Positions 39,421 to 50,000 of a DNA stretch of 64,000 nt are shown here, piece after piece. A program made the translations under genes and the position numbers. The DNA is from Melieria omissa (taxonomy: Eukaryota > Arthropoda > Insecta > Diptera > Ulidiidae), in contig OZ020269.1 of assembly GCA_963971225.1 (NCBI GenBank), positions 90,416,783-90,480,782 on the forward strand, written 5' to 3'. The notes beneath the pieces were generated by a model. It made no database searches. It worked only from the letters and a program-made list of their open reading frames with translations, and was not told the DNA's origin. Numbering within the stretch: the stretch's first letter is position 1; every line of letters begins with the position of its first letter.

Positions 39421-40373
39421 GTTATAAGGCTCATATTTATCGTCATAGGTGTTCATAGTTTAAAATTTTACTGATAAATCGGTTAGTGGTAACTAATTTT
39501 TACTTATATGTCGTTTTTAAAAACTACTTTAAACTTTTTGTTTTAATCTGATTCATGCAAAAAACACTTATCGTCGTCCAGGGTTGCAAGACACATGTGA
39601 ACTGGTTAATCGGTTAGTACTAACCGATTTTATTTTGTTACTTTTATTATGTGCATTGAACAAAGTTATGCATATTAGTAAAATATTGTCTTAATCTGCT
39701 TTATAAGACTCACATTTACCGTCATTGGTGTTTATAGTTTCAAATTTCACTGATAAATCGGTTAGTGGTAACCAATTTTTATTCTATATCGTTTTCAAAG
39801 AATGTTTTGTTCTAATCTAATCCATACAACAAACAGTTATCGTCGTTCAGGGTTCAGGGATACATGTTGACTGAAACGGTTAGTGCTAACCGATTTTTTG
39901 TTGTAACTTTTATTATATGCATTGATCAAAGTTAGGCATAATAGTAAAATATTGTCTTAATCTGCTTGATAGGGACTCACATTTACCGTCATTGGTGTTT
40001 ATAGTTTAAAATTTCACTGATAAATCGGTTAGTGGTAACCAATTTTTACTTCTACATCGTTTCTGAAGAACTTTTTGTTCTAATCTAATCCATACAACAC
40101 ACATTTATCGTCGTTCAGGGTTGTAAGATACATGTTAACAAAAAAATCGGTTAGTGCTAACCTATTTAGTTTTGTATACTTTTATTATATGCATTTACAA
40201 TTAGTAATTTTAGTAATTTATGGCTTTAATGTGGGTTATGCAGCTATCATTCGTCCTCATTTGGGTTCATAGTAACCTCAGTTTTATTGAAAAATCGGTT
40301 AGTGTTAACCAATTTTTATTCGAATACATTTATATAAACATATAGTAAAATATTGGCAGAATCCAGTCTATAT
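39420..40373. repeat. Satellite array with palindromic GGTTAGTNNTAACC core, left part
   Basis: The core occurs at about 39477, 39608, 39756, 39875, 40024, 40144 and 40292, with alternating spacing near 149 and 120 bp (a two-unit repeat of about 268 bp). Even-numbered cores read ggttagtgctaacc or ggttagtactaacc; odd-numbered ones read ggttagtggtaac. The copy at 39608-39630 sits in an almost perfect 22-bp palindrome. Units also share ctcatttaccgtcattggtg and tttaaaatttcactgataaa. The array is cut by the LTR element inserted at 40374. Confidence 0.9.
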
Positions 40374-40600
40374 TGATACGATGAGAAATTCTGTGCCGCA
40401 GTTTACGGGAATGCCTTCTCCGCACGAATGTTTTCCAAGCATACTTTTAGGCATGCACTGTGAAGTACAGCAAAACTGTTATAAATTCGCTTGGTATAGT
40501 CCGATATGGCAGGGATGGTTCTCGAAATGGGCTGTGCGAGAATGGTCGAGCGCTTTCCAATTAGAAGTTGCAAGAAACTTCGGCGCGATAAGAAAAGTGG

Positions 40601-40607
40601 TATAAAA
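40601..40607 (+). promoter_or_regulatory. TATA box in 5' LTR
   Basis: tataaaagcagcag lies about 100 bp before the AATAAA signal, which fits a U3/R promoter. The same word is conserved in the two solo LTRs on the minus strand, which supports function. Confidence 0.75.
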
Positions 40608-40704
40608 GCAGCAGTGGCAGCGCAAGGGGTCGAGTCGGTGTTGAGCAAGCAATGGGGAAACATGCAATAGTAGTAGTGTAAAGTAGAACAAGTGCAAATC
40701 TGTA

Positions 40705-40710
40705 AATAAA
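40705..40710 (+). terminator. Polyadenylation signal AATAAA in the LTR (repeated at 43415-43420)
   Basis: AATAAA in tgtaaataaagcg, conserved in the solo LTRs. The copy in the 3' LTR would end the element's transcript. Confidence 0.6.
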
Positions 40711-40814
40711 GCGATTGTTAGTTTTGACTACGCTGCACCGGATAACTGAAGTTGTTTTATTTTCAAATACAATCAAAACGAACCGTCGATAACGAACTGG
40801 TGAAATTCGTAACA

Positions 40815-40840
40815 TTTGGTGTCAGAAATTGGGGATTGTA
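40815..40840 (+). other. Primer-binding site, probably tRNA-Leu type
   Basis: Two bases after the LTR end, the sequence reads TGGTGTCAGAAATTGGGG. The first bases are complementary to a tRNA 3' end of the form ...TCTGACACCA, which I believe fits tRNA-Leu. The assignment is from memory. The related fragment at 63472 reads TGGTGTCAGAAGTGGGA, closer to the expected complement, so this copy may carry an imperfect site. Confidence 0.6.
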
Positions 40841-40876
40841 TTACTGAAAGTAAAATAAAATTATAAAAACGGAAAC

Positions 40877-43072
40877 ATGGTTAAACTGGAGCTGCTGAAG
40901 GTTGACCAGCTGAAGAAGGAGCTGGCTGCCTGGAATTTGCCGACTGCTGGCGGTAAGGTGGAGTTGCAGCTGCGTTTGCGAGAGGCGTGTGAATCAAGAG
41001 GCATTGATTGGGCTGCACACGAGTTCGGAACGCAGGAACAAGAGGCGTCGGCCAAGGTGGAGGAATCGCCTGCTGGTGCTGCGTCGATGCAAAGTACGGC
41101 TGCAGCGGCTACGCCACCACAAGCAATGGACATGAGCCAGTTAATGGTTGCACTTAAAGGCATGTTTGAGACTTCCAACCGCGAAATGTCGGCGCAAATG
41201 GCAACGAAACTGGAAACCGCGAATCAGGAACTTTCGGCGCAAATGGCAGCGAAACTGGAAACGACGAATCAAGAAATAGCAAGGATGGAAACGGCGACCC
41301 GTGAAATATCGGAGCAAATGGAAGCGTGCAACCGAGAAATGGCGACAAATTCTGCGCGCATAGAACAGAAGGTGGAGGAAATTTCCGATAGACTGAACGG
41401 GAAAGTTGAGCATCTTGAGACGCGAATGGACAAGTGGGACAAACGAGTTGACAGTCTGGAGGATTCGGTAAACAGGAAAATCGAGGAGCGGCTTAGAGAG
41501 GTACAGCTGCGAGCAAGAGTGCAGTCGGTTGAGGAAAGTTTTGCCATAGCAGTGCCTACTTCTGATGGTACTACGTCGTTCGACACATTCAAACTACAAT
41601 TCGATATGGCTGCTTTGGAGAGTCAGTGGACCGATGTTAGGAAAGGTCGGAGACTGATACTGGCTCTAAGAGGTCCGGCGGCTGAGGTAATAAAAACTGT
41701 TCCGGAAGGTTTGAGAGGTGATTACGAAACCGTCATAAGGGCGCTGGCAGCCAGATACAGTGACGAGCACAACAAAATGCTGTATTATTGCGAGCTGAAG
41801 AACCGCTGGCAAAGAGCAGACGAGGCGCTGCAGACGTATGCAGCAGACATTGAGCGGCTCGTACAGTTGTGCTACCCAAAATTCGGCGCTGATTATCTCG
41901 AGAGGATGAAGATTGAGGCGTTTATTGAAGGTCTTCATGACCCGGAGACACGACGCAGTGCATTGATGATGGGCAAGCCGACATTCCGTGAGACGGTGAC
42001 AAGCGCATTGACGTATGAGGCGGCCTGGAGGGGAAGTTTTCGACATTCATCTGCGGAAATGCATGGAGTCCAATCTGGACGTGTCACGCAAAGCCAGACA
42101 GTGAGCTCGGATGTACCAGCGGGGCTGCGGGCAGTATCATCTCGAGTCAGTTGCTGGCGATGTGGCAAGCAAGGCCACATATCACGAGACTGCCATCTGC
42201 GGGAAAAGCGTTCCGGACAAAAGACGTCGCCAAGAAGGGATGACGCTCTGCCACATCATTCGTGCGAGACCGAACGCAGGCATAATTCGCAGGCCGAAAA
42301 CGAGGGACAAATTGTGGATGTTCGGTCGGTAAGAGTTCTGCAAGAGAAAGATTGGCTTGCGGAAAGGCTACTGAAGGACCAGCGCAAGGATACCGATCTC
42401 GCGAAGATCATCGAAGGCAAAGCGCAGAGATTACGGCCGGCCTGGCAGGAGATGGCTGATGAGAGCCCGACCACGAAGGCTTACTGGGCACAGTGGCAAA
42501 GTCTACGTCTGCAGGATGGCTGCCTATACCGCGAGTGGGAGAGCAGGGATGGCAGGACCAGAAAATCCCTAATAGTGGTCCCGAGAGGCCGGATCGACGA
42601 TGTCATCGAGGAAAACCATAACGACTCCAGTGGAGGGCACCTAGGCATCGCAAAAACTGTCGCCAAGATAAGAAGGCGGTTCTATTGGGTAGGATGCCAG
42701 GAGTCTGTCGCTGAGTGGATCAGAGGCTGTAATCGGTGTTCGGCTGCGAAAGGGCCGAGGAGAAGATCGCGGAGCCGCACTCAACCAGTTGAAAGCAGGT
42801 TGACAGCGAGCTATGGTCTACGGGCTAACCCAGAGGGGTTCCAAGAAGGCAATCTGGTAATGCTTTACAACCCGCAGCGGAGGAAAGGTTTGTCTCCACA
42901 GCTTCAAACGTCATGGGAAGGACCGTACAAGGTCGTGACCAGGATTAATGACGTGGTGTACAGGGTGCAACGCTGCGGCAACAGAAACGCCAGGTTGAAA
43001 GTAGTCCATTTGGAGCACCTGGCGTCTTACTCCGGCGGAGCCTCGGTACTTGTTCGGGACGAACAAGTCTAA
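40877..43072 (+). CDS. Gag-integrase fusion protein of LTR retrotransposon (731 aa, polymerase region deleted)
   Basis: One open frame, ATG at 40877 and TAA at 43072. Order of parts: a SAP-like helix-extended-loop-helix at residues 2-40 (VDQLKKELAAWNLP); a coiled coil at about 95-205 with repeats such as NRE/NQE-x-SAQMA-KLET; a Gag capsid-type region at about 230-390 (WTDVRKGRRLILALRG, YETVIRALAARYSDEHN); and a zinc knuckle CWRCGKQGHISRDC at 426-439. After about residue 475 the sequence jumps to pol: an integrase zinc-binding domain with H581, H588, C618 and C621, then a join, then an integrase C-terminal GPY-type module at about 645-720 (WEGPYKVV). Protease, reverse transcriptase, RNase H and the DDE core are absent, yet both joins keep the frame. 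By family knowledge, Gag should package RNA; enzymes would have to come from an autonomous relative. Whether the fused tail has a role is unknown. Confidence 0.9.
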   Translation: MVKLELLKVDQLKKELAAWNLPTAGGKVELQLRLREACESRGIDWAAHEFGTQEQEASAKVEESPAGAASMQSTAAAATPPQAMDMSQLMVALKGMFETSNREMSAQMATKLETANQELSAQMAAKLETTNQEIARMETATREISEQMEACNREMATNSARIEQKVEEISDRLNGKVEHLETRMDKWDKRVDSLEDSVNRKIEERLREVQLRARVQSVEESFAIAVPTSDGTTSFDTFKLQFDMAALESQWTDVRKGRRLILALRGPAAEVIKTVPEGLRGDYETVIRALAARYSDEHNKMLYYCELKNRWQRADEALQTYAADIERLVQLCYPKFGADYLERMKIEAFIEGLHDPETRRSALMMGKPTFRETVTSALTYEAAWRGSFRHSSAEMHGVQSGRVTQSQTVSSDVPAGLRAVSSRVSCWRCGKQGHISRDCHLREKRSGQKTSPRRDDALPHHSCETERRHNSQAENEGQIVDVRSVRVLQEKDWLAERLLKDQRKDTDLAKIIEGKAQRLRPAWQEMADESPTTKAYWAQWQSLRLQDGCLYREWESRDGRTRKSLIVVPRGRIDDVIEENHNDSSGGHLGIAKTVAKIRRRFYWVGCQESVAEWIRGCNRCSAAKGPRRRSRSRTQPVESRLTASYGLRANPEGFQEGNLVMLYNPQRRKGLSPQLQTSWEGPYKVVTRINDVVYRVQRCGNRNARLKVVHLEHLASYSGGASVLVRDEQV

Positions 43073-43083
43073 GTGATGGGCAG

Positions 43084-43524
43084 TGATACGATGAGAAATT
43101 CTGTGCCGCAGTGTACGGGAATGCCTTCTCCGCACGAATGTTTTCCAAGCATACTTTTAGGCATGCACTGTGAAGTACAGCAAAACTGTTATAAATTCGC
43201 TTGGTATAGTCCGATATGGCAGGGATGGTTCTCGAAATGGGCTGTGCGAGAATGGTCGAGCGCTTTCCAATTAGAAGTTGCAAGAAACTTCGGCGCGATA
43301 AGAAAAGTGGTATAAAAGCAGCAGTGGCAGCGCAAGGGGTCGAGTCGGTGTTGAGCAAGCAATGGGGAAACATGCAATAGTAGTAGTGTAAAGTAGAACA
43401 AGTGCAAATCTGTAAATAAAGCGATTGTTAGTTTTGACTACGCTGCACCGGATAACTGAAGTTGTTTTATTTTCAAATACAATCAAAACGAACCGTCGAT
43501 AACGAACTGGTGAAATTCGTAACA
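43084..43524 (+). repeat. 3' LTR of the young LTR element
   Basis: 441 bp, the same as the 5' LTR except for the one difference near its start. Preceded by only a short purine-leaning stretch (aagtgatgggcag), so the polypurine tract is weak. Confidence 0.95.
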
Positions 43525-44660
43525 ATATAGCTGACACAAAACGTTATTGGGGTTCAAAATATCGAATTTACTGATAAATCGGTTAGTGGTAACTACTTTC
43601 AATTTTCGTTTATCTATTATACACATGAAGTCCAATCACCCTAATATGGCTTATACAGCCAACATTTATTGTCATTTGGTTTGCAGTATAATTGTTTTAA
43701 TAAAAAATCGGTTAGTACTAACCAATTTTAATTCGAACATCGTTATTCACATATATCAGTCTATTGTCCCAATCTAGTTAATATTTTGCAAAACATATCG
43801 ACATTGGGGTTCATACTTGTAGTAAACAAGTTTACTGAGGAATCGGTTAGTGGTAACCAATGTTACTTTGATTTGTATATGCTTATTTATACATATCTAT
43901 AGCAATCTTTTGCCCTAATCTAGTTTTAATAGGTAACAGAGATCGTCATTGGGGTTCATAGTATACAAGTTTACTGATGCATCGGTTAGTGGTAACCGGG
44001 TTTAACTTCCGTTTTTATTATACACGTGTATTGTAATTGTTTGTCATAATATGGCTTATACAGCAAACATTTATTGTCATTGGGTTTGTAGTATAATTGT
44101 TTTAATAAAAAATCGGTTAGTACTAACCAATTTTAATTCGAACATAATTTTACACATATATCAATCTATTTTCCCATCTAGTTAATATTTTGCAAAACAT
44201 ATCGCTATTGGGTTCATACTTGTAGTAAACAAGTTTACTGAGAAATAGGTTAGTGGTAACCAATGTTACTTTGATTTGTATATCCTTATACACACATATA
44301 TATAGCAATCTATTGCTCTAACTTAGTTTATATAGATAACACAGATCGTCATTGTGGTTCATCGGTTAGTGTTAACCAATTTTAATTTAAATAAATAATA
44401 AAATAAGAAGTTTATAAATATTGTCTCAATCAGGTTAATACAGTTAACATATACATATAGTTACTCATAGCTTATTGTATACTTCTTTACTACTAACTCG
44501 GTTACTGCTAACCCTTTCTGGTTAGTTTTCAAGAGTTTAGCAGTAGAATAGGAATGCGAGTTGACATACTTAACAATAACATAACAGAAAATAACTCACA
44601 TAATAAATTAGATAACATTGCATAACTATTGGTTAGCGCTAACCAATTTAATGCATCTTA
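43525..44660. repeat. Satellite array with palindromic GGTTAGTNNTAACC core, right part
   Basis: Continues the array cut by the LTR element. Cores lie at about 43577, 43706, 43841, 43981, 44110, 44245, 44361, 44497 and 44629, spaced 116-140 bp. The first six form two three-unit repeats with a step of about 404 bp (43577/43981, 43706/44110, 43841/44245), shown by longer shared phrases such as ttttaataaaaaatcggtta and acttgtagtaaacaagttta. Decayed cores occur far outside at about 47605 and 49883. Confidence 0.9.
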
Positions 44661-44699
44661 TGTGGTTATCAGAAACAGTTTCAGATAAAAGAAAGAAGA

Positions 44700-46060
44700 A
44701 CTAAGCCTTTAGTTAGCTACTTTTAGGTCCCTTAAAAAATTTAAATTGGTAAAATTAAGTAACAAATCTCAGATGGGCCAATCTATACTTAAAGACAGCA
44801 CAAGCTTGGCTGGAAGAAAGCTGCTATTTTAATTCTTTTCATGGGATTTTCTTTATTAATTTCACATAAGAAAATACAAAATGTCTATAAGTTAAAAATC
44901 CCCCAAAAATTCACAGACAAATTTAGAGTTTAAGAAAGACCTAACCTAAGCTTGAAGAAAGCTGGTAACTAAATCCATTCTTCTTATATTCCTGAAGCTA
45001 ATAATTTCTGATAAGAAAATAAAGCATTGCTTCAATACATTTTGAAGCATTTCAAGGCATTGAAGTTGATAAATTTAAGTTGAAAATCTCACATATATCA
45101 AGTTAGGCTTCAAGAAAGACCAAACGTAAGCCTGAAGAAAGTTAACTTAGTAAGTTGCATACTTAGTACAACTTAGGCTTGAAGTGGGCTGTCTAAGTCT
45201 AAAGAAAGCTGCTAAATCATTCAATTCTTCTCATATGGTTGTGGTAAATAATTTCGGGTAAGAAAATAGAGAATTGATTCAATACATTTAGGAGAATTTC
45301 AAAGCACTGAAGTTGGTAAATTTGTGTTACAAATTTCACATAGATCAACTTAGACTTGAAGAACAATCAAACCTAAGTTTGAAGAAAGCTTATAATTAAA
45401 TTTTTCTCATATGGTTGTAACTAATGATTTTTTATAGGAAAATAAAATATAACTTTGCTACTTTTAGCTCCTTCGAAGCATTGAAATTGAAGCTAGAAAT
45501 CTTACATAGTGAAACCTAGGCTTGAAGTGAACTTTCTTTGTTTAAAAAAGCTGCTAAGTAATTCTATTCTTCTCATATTGGGGTGGTTAATAATTTCGGG
45601 TAAGAAAATAAAGAAGTGCTTTGCTACTTTTAACTCCTTGAAAACATTTGGGTTGGTAAATTTATGTTACAAATCTGACATAGGCAAACTTAGACTTCAA
45701 GAAAAACCAAACCTAAGCTTTAGAAAAGCTGCTTACTAATTCAATTCATCTCATATTGTTGTAGCTAATATATTACTTTGCTTCTTTCAATTTCTTCGAA
45801 GCATTGAAGTAAGAAAAACGAAGTTAAAAATTTTACTTAAACAAATCTAAGCTTGAAAAAAGCTGCTAACTACTTCAATTCTCGTTGTGTGGTTGTCGTT
45901 AGTAACTTCTGATAAAAATTACAATATTGCTTTGCTACTGTAAGCTTCTTCAAAGTATTGAAGTTGGTAATTTAAGTTTAAAATCTGACACAGTCCCACG
46001 CAGACTTGAAGAAAGCTCATAGGTTTCCTTAAAAAAAAAATGGTTTTTCAAGCAAAATCT
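44700..46060. repeat. Degenerate tandem array with units of about 135-245 bp
   Basis: Units share aagcttgaagaaagctgcta, attcttctcatatggttg, aataatttcgggtaagaaaa and ttgctttgctacttttag, starting near 44835, 44978, 45222, 45400, 45565, 45744 and 45878. It follows directly on the GGTTAG satellite. Indels of whole segments explain the uneven spacing. No coding frame. Confidence 0.75.
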
Positions 46061-47807
46061 CCTTAATCCACGTAAAGTCTTTCAAGCCTTAACTAAACTT
46101 TACTCATGCGCAGTGCTTTTCATCGCTTGCATCTAATGACTATATAATTTATGTAAATACTAATGCTTATTGCTAATAATTTCCAGTTAGTGCTTTCTCA
46201 CTCTCTCACTTTGCTCACACAGCCGCAGGCAACAGCAATTCGTAATGTCTGTCTTTCGCTGTCATTTCAAGTTCCTGCAGAGCGAGAGACACACGATGAG
46301 TTTTTATCACAACGCGCTGTCTAGAATTTGGTTTTGGGGTTTATTGTTGTTGTTGTGAAATTTATTGACTAATCTCTTGCTTATGTTGATACCATTATGG
46401 TACGTTATGCCATGACATTAAAATCGCTTTATTGTTTTTCCATACACTCGACGAGAGATAAAAGTGGCAAACGAGAAAGCGAAGGACGTTTATATGAGAG
46501 TGAATCAGTGACTTGGAAAATGCTACAAAAGCGATTTATGCAGAATGCTGTGCAAATAATAAAATATTGGCAGAATACGATAGGGGCAAAGGGGGGCGTT
46601 GTTATGTGAGAAAAATGAGCAAAAGATGATAAAAGAAAATCGTAAACAATAAACCAACGCAGATATTTCGAACTAGGCGCAAATTTCAATGCGTAGCGGA
46701 CCTGAGTGGATGAGCACCTTGGAAATTGGGCGCTAATAAAATTTGATGCTTAATGCAACATGTGTGAGGGCCGCAGCATACACACACACAAACACACACA
46801 CGCAGCACTCGGCGTAATTGTGTGCGTGCGCGTATAATAAAAGCGACAATTTTAAAAGGGCGTAAAAACGCGCGCGCAATAACAATAAATTCTGCTATTT
46901 GTATTTATTTTTATTTTAGTATTTTCATTTGCATGTGTGCGCTCGCTATCTGTGTGTCGTGTGTTGTGTGTCTCGGTGTGCGTGCGCCTCAGTGCCATAA
47001 AGCCGCCACAAATGAGCGCCCGAATCCACCTAGACGACAGGCAAAACAGTCGGAATCAGTACTATACTACAATAACAACAAAAGTAAACAGCACATTGCA
47101 AACGGTTTTTATGTGTCATATATGTAGACACACAATGTTGCCGCATTTTCCCTTGAGGAAGTCTGAAAAAACAAACACAAAAACATGTGTGAGAAAAAAC
47201 ACAAAGCAACAATTTTTGCTTTCATTTTCATTTTCGTTTCACGATTTTTCATTCCTTCACCTTCATTGTTAAACATTCATATATAGATAAACATTTTTTT
47301 TAATAACAAAAATGGCTTTAAACCCTCCGAGTAAACAGTGAGTGTCATTATTAGTCGCATTATTAACATTAGCGACATCATCAGTGCGTCATTGTCGACA
47401 AGCTATCAGCAACATGAGCGGCAATGACGAGGGCTGACACACACAGCACACAGAGCTGTCGTTGAGAATGTGTATTGCAATAACAATAAAAGCATTAGGA
47501 ATTTTACAAAGTTTTCCCCAAAACGAAACGTTGCCTGGGGAGTATGGGAAACACTAATTTGCTGATCTACATAATTGAAAAGTGTGTAGAAATTTGGTTT
47601 AGTAAAAGCGGTTATTGCTAACGAATTTATTGAACATGTTTTTAGAAATTTGGCTTTATTCAATTTGAATTCTTATTTTTATAATGTGCAATTTTAGTTA
47701 ATGTTAGTCATTTCTAAAAGCATCTTTCATTCACTCAATGATGGGGTGAGATTAGATTAGATAAGAGTAGAATGAGAGTAGTTATAAAGTATTAGATGTG
47801 GATATTG
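46061..47807. other. Non-coding stretch with CA/GT microsatellites
   Basis: No gene seen. CA tract at about 46780-46802 and a GT-rich part at about 46930-46990. The 101- and 111-codon plus-strand frames (46822-47272) have no recognisable domain. A decayed GGTTAG-type core lies near 47605. Confidence 0.5.
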
Positions 47808-48290
47808 TGACAATAATGCTTGCTGTGCAGTTTGCAAGGCACTGGACACACCAAGAGAATACGACTTGTGCGTAGGCATACTTTAAGGGGAATGATAATT
47901 TGACTATACTGTTCGTTTATTACGGTGCAAAGCATACTTTTAGGGGCATAATAATCTGACCATACTGTTTGCTGTCATTGTGCAAAGCATACTTTTAGGA
48001 GCATGATTTATTCGCTAGAACATTCGCAAAGATGACTCGTAAAGAGACTGGAAATTTCGAGAACGATTTGCGCTACAAACAAACAAGAATAAAAGGTAAC
48101 CGGTTACAGCGCATGGGGAGCAGTTTAATTATGTGGAGTAACTAGTGCAATGAGTAACCAGTATAGAAACAGTTAAGTATACAAATTAAAAGTAAACTGA
48201 CTGCTTATTAGTTTTGAACTGCGTTCAAGAATTTTGTTTAGTATGTTTTATTTTTAAGCACAATCCAGAGAAACGAATTACGCCTGCAAT
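47808..48290 (+). mobile_element. Decayed LTR of the same family as 40374-43524
   Basis: Ordered similarities to that LTR: gcatacttttagg copies near 47932 and 47989 (the U3 segment is duplicated here), ctagaacattcgcaaag, and a stretch near 48200-48280 with cttattagttttgaactgcg and tgttttatttttaagcacaatcc, matching the LTR's R/U5. The ends have decayed and no target duplication is clear, so the boundaries are approximate. Confidence 0.5.
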
Positions 48291-50000
48291 AGATGGAAGT
48301 ACTAATTTTCGTGAAAATGGTGCACTGTGTCCAATGATTGATCAATTGTGCTTCCTACTTGCTTCTCTCCCACCCCGCAACTACTACCCTAATGAAATTA
48401 AGGAGTTTTCGTAGGTTTAGGTGTTCCCAGGGTTCTTGATTTTCAGCTGGTACTGGCCCAGAAATTTCCAGCCCAGAAGTCTCCAACTGTGAGATCATTG
48501 CAGTGGAGGAACAAAATTGTGTTCCTTTTAGTCAAAGAGTCCACATGTCCACATGAATCTGCATAATTCATGTTTGTTAAATCCAGATTCAAAGAGCTCC
48601 ATTTCGAGTAAAAGTCCTCTAAGTAGAATTTTGAGTCTTTCAATCCTGGAGTCTTGGCCCAGTATTGTGTTTTACTGGTTTTTTCCAACCGTCTTGGTAT
48701 CTGCCGTCGCCTGATGATTCAGGCTCAGTAAGAAGCATTTCAGCTGCCATTCTCGTCTCTTGCCCCGACATTATCTCATACAAAGTGATCTTATATCTAA
48801 TCAATGGTTAGTGCTTTGGCAACTGCTTGACTATCTGATATGATATATCGATGAGCTATCCGAAGTATCCTCAAGTTAGCTGGATTTATACACAGAGCCT
48901 GATTACATAACAATTGTCATTGAATTTGTCAACTGCTTTTCTCACAATGTTTGACATCAATTTCTTCGTTGGTCTTAGTGCTGCCTGTTTTTTGTTCACT
49001 CCTATCGAGAGCATAGTCTTAAGTGGGGCTGCCATCTATCGCCGCTTAGGAACGACGCCTCCGATTCTGTGAACTGCCGCTCATAGCACCATCTGATGTG
49101 TAAAAGAGAAGAGAGCAGGATGGTTGGGGACTTTGCTAAGATCGGTTTGGTATAAACTTCCCCTTAAAGGTGTCGCTGGTGTACCGTGTAGCTGCATATT
49201 TGTTTTCATCTGAGGGTGGGAATTTTTGAACTGGAGTATGTTGCTGTGCTAGAAAATATTTACAGGACAGAAAACATTGGAAATGTTGAAAGGGTCCTCC
49301 GAGATAAAAGGCTAGTGCACTCTCGATAGGTTATCGAGTGCTGCCTGCAAACCAACTGATTAGCTGTGGTTTGAAATGCTTTTTGTGGTAATTTAAATTC
49401 AGTAGTTAAAAACTAGAGTATACTTTTGGTTATTGATAACCTAATTATTGTACGCTAAACTTAAGGCAAAAGCATTATAAGTTTATTATTGCAGCCAAAC
49501 ATTTAATATTCTAAACTGCTGTATTCAATTTCAGGCGTAAGTGGTCAAAAATGGTTTCCGTGAGTATTCCGAAAATCTATTCAAAGGTACCAATACTTCA
49601 ATTATTTACATGAATCTTAGAAAGTTTGAAATTCTCTTCATATTTATATGCAATGAAATTTAAGTTGCAGGAATACAAAACTAAAAAAAGGATAAACGAA
49701 GAACTTCAAAGACTTGAAATAGTTTCTGATTATAAAACATTTTATAAGTGATTCGAAAGTGTACTCAAGATGCCAAAATCTTTTCGTAAAGTAGAAGAAA
49801 TTTAACTTGAAAGATTCCCAAAACGGCCTTTTTGGTTTTAACTATTTGAACATTTAAAGTTCCTTGTTTACTTAGGTTAAAGTTTCGGTTACTACTAACC
49901 ATAATTATGCATAATCAAAATTTACGTATTACAATAGTTTGTATGAATAATTTTTTTGTGCACTATTAAATGTAGCTAATAAATCTGTGTACCAGCAAAT
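48291..50000. other. Unassigned stretch, possibly old repeat debris
   Basis: I see no supported gene. The part 48660-49030 is less AT-rich and, read on the minus strand, has a short open stretch with MSGQETRMAAEMLLTEPESS between stops. I do not recognise it and see no convincing splice sites. A decayed GGTTAG-type core lies near 49883. Confidence 0.35.

Larger units (their letters stand above)
40374..40814 (+). repeat. 5' LTR of the young LTR element
   Basis: 441 bp, TG...CA ends. Contains catacttttaggcatgc (about 40439-40455), a TATA box and a polyadenylation signal in the expected U3-R order. It differs from the 3' LTR at one position that I can see. Confidence 0.95.
40374..43524 (+). mobile_element. 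Young, internally deleted Ty3/gypsy-type LTR retrotransposon
   Basis: A 3,151-bp element with 441-bp LTRs at both ends, each starting TGATACGATG and ending TTCGTAACA. It is flanked by the 4-bp target duplication atat (40370-40373 and 43525-43528). The LTRs differ at one visible base (gtttacggg versus gtgtacggg), so the insertion is recent. Between them are a primer-binding site, a short leader and one 731-codon frame. Autonomous members of such families carry gag and pol and are typically about 5 kb or more; here protease, reverse transcriptase, RNase H and the integrase core are missing. It is inserted into the GGTTAG satellite array. Two solo LTRs, a decayed LTR and a leader fragment of the same family lie elsewhere in the window. 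Confidence 0.95.
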
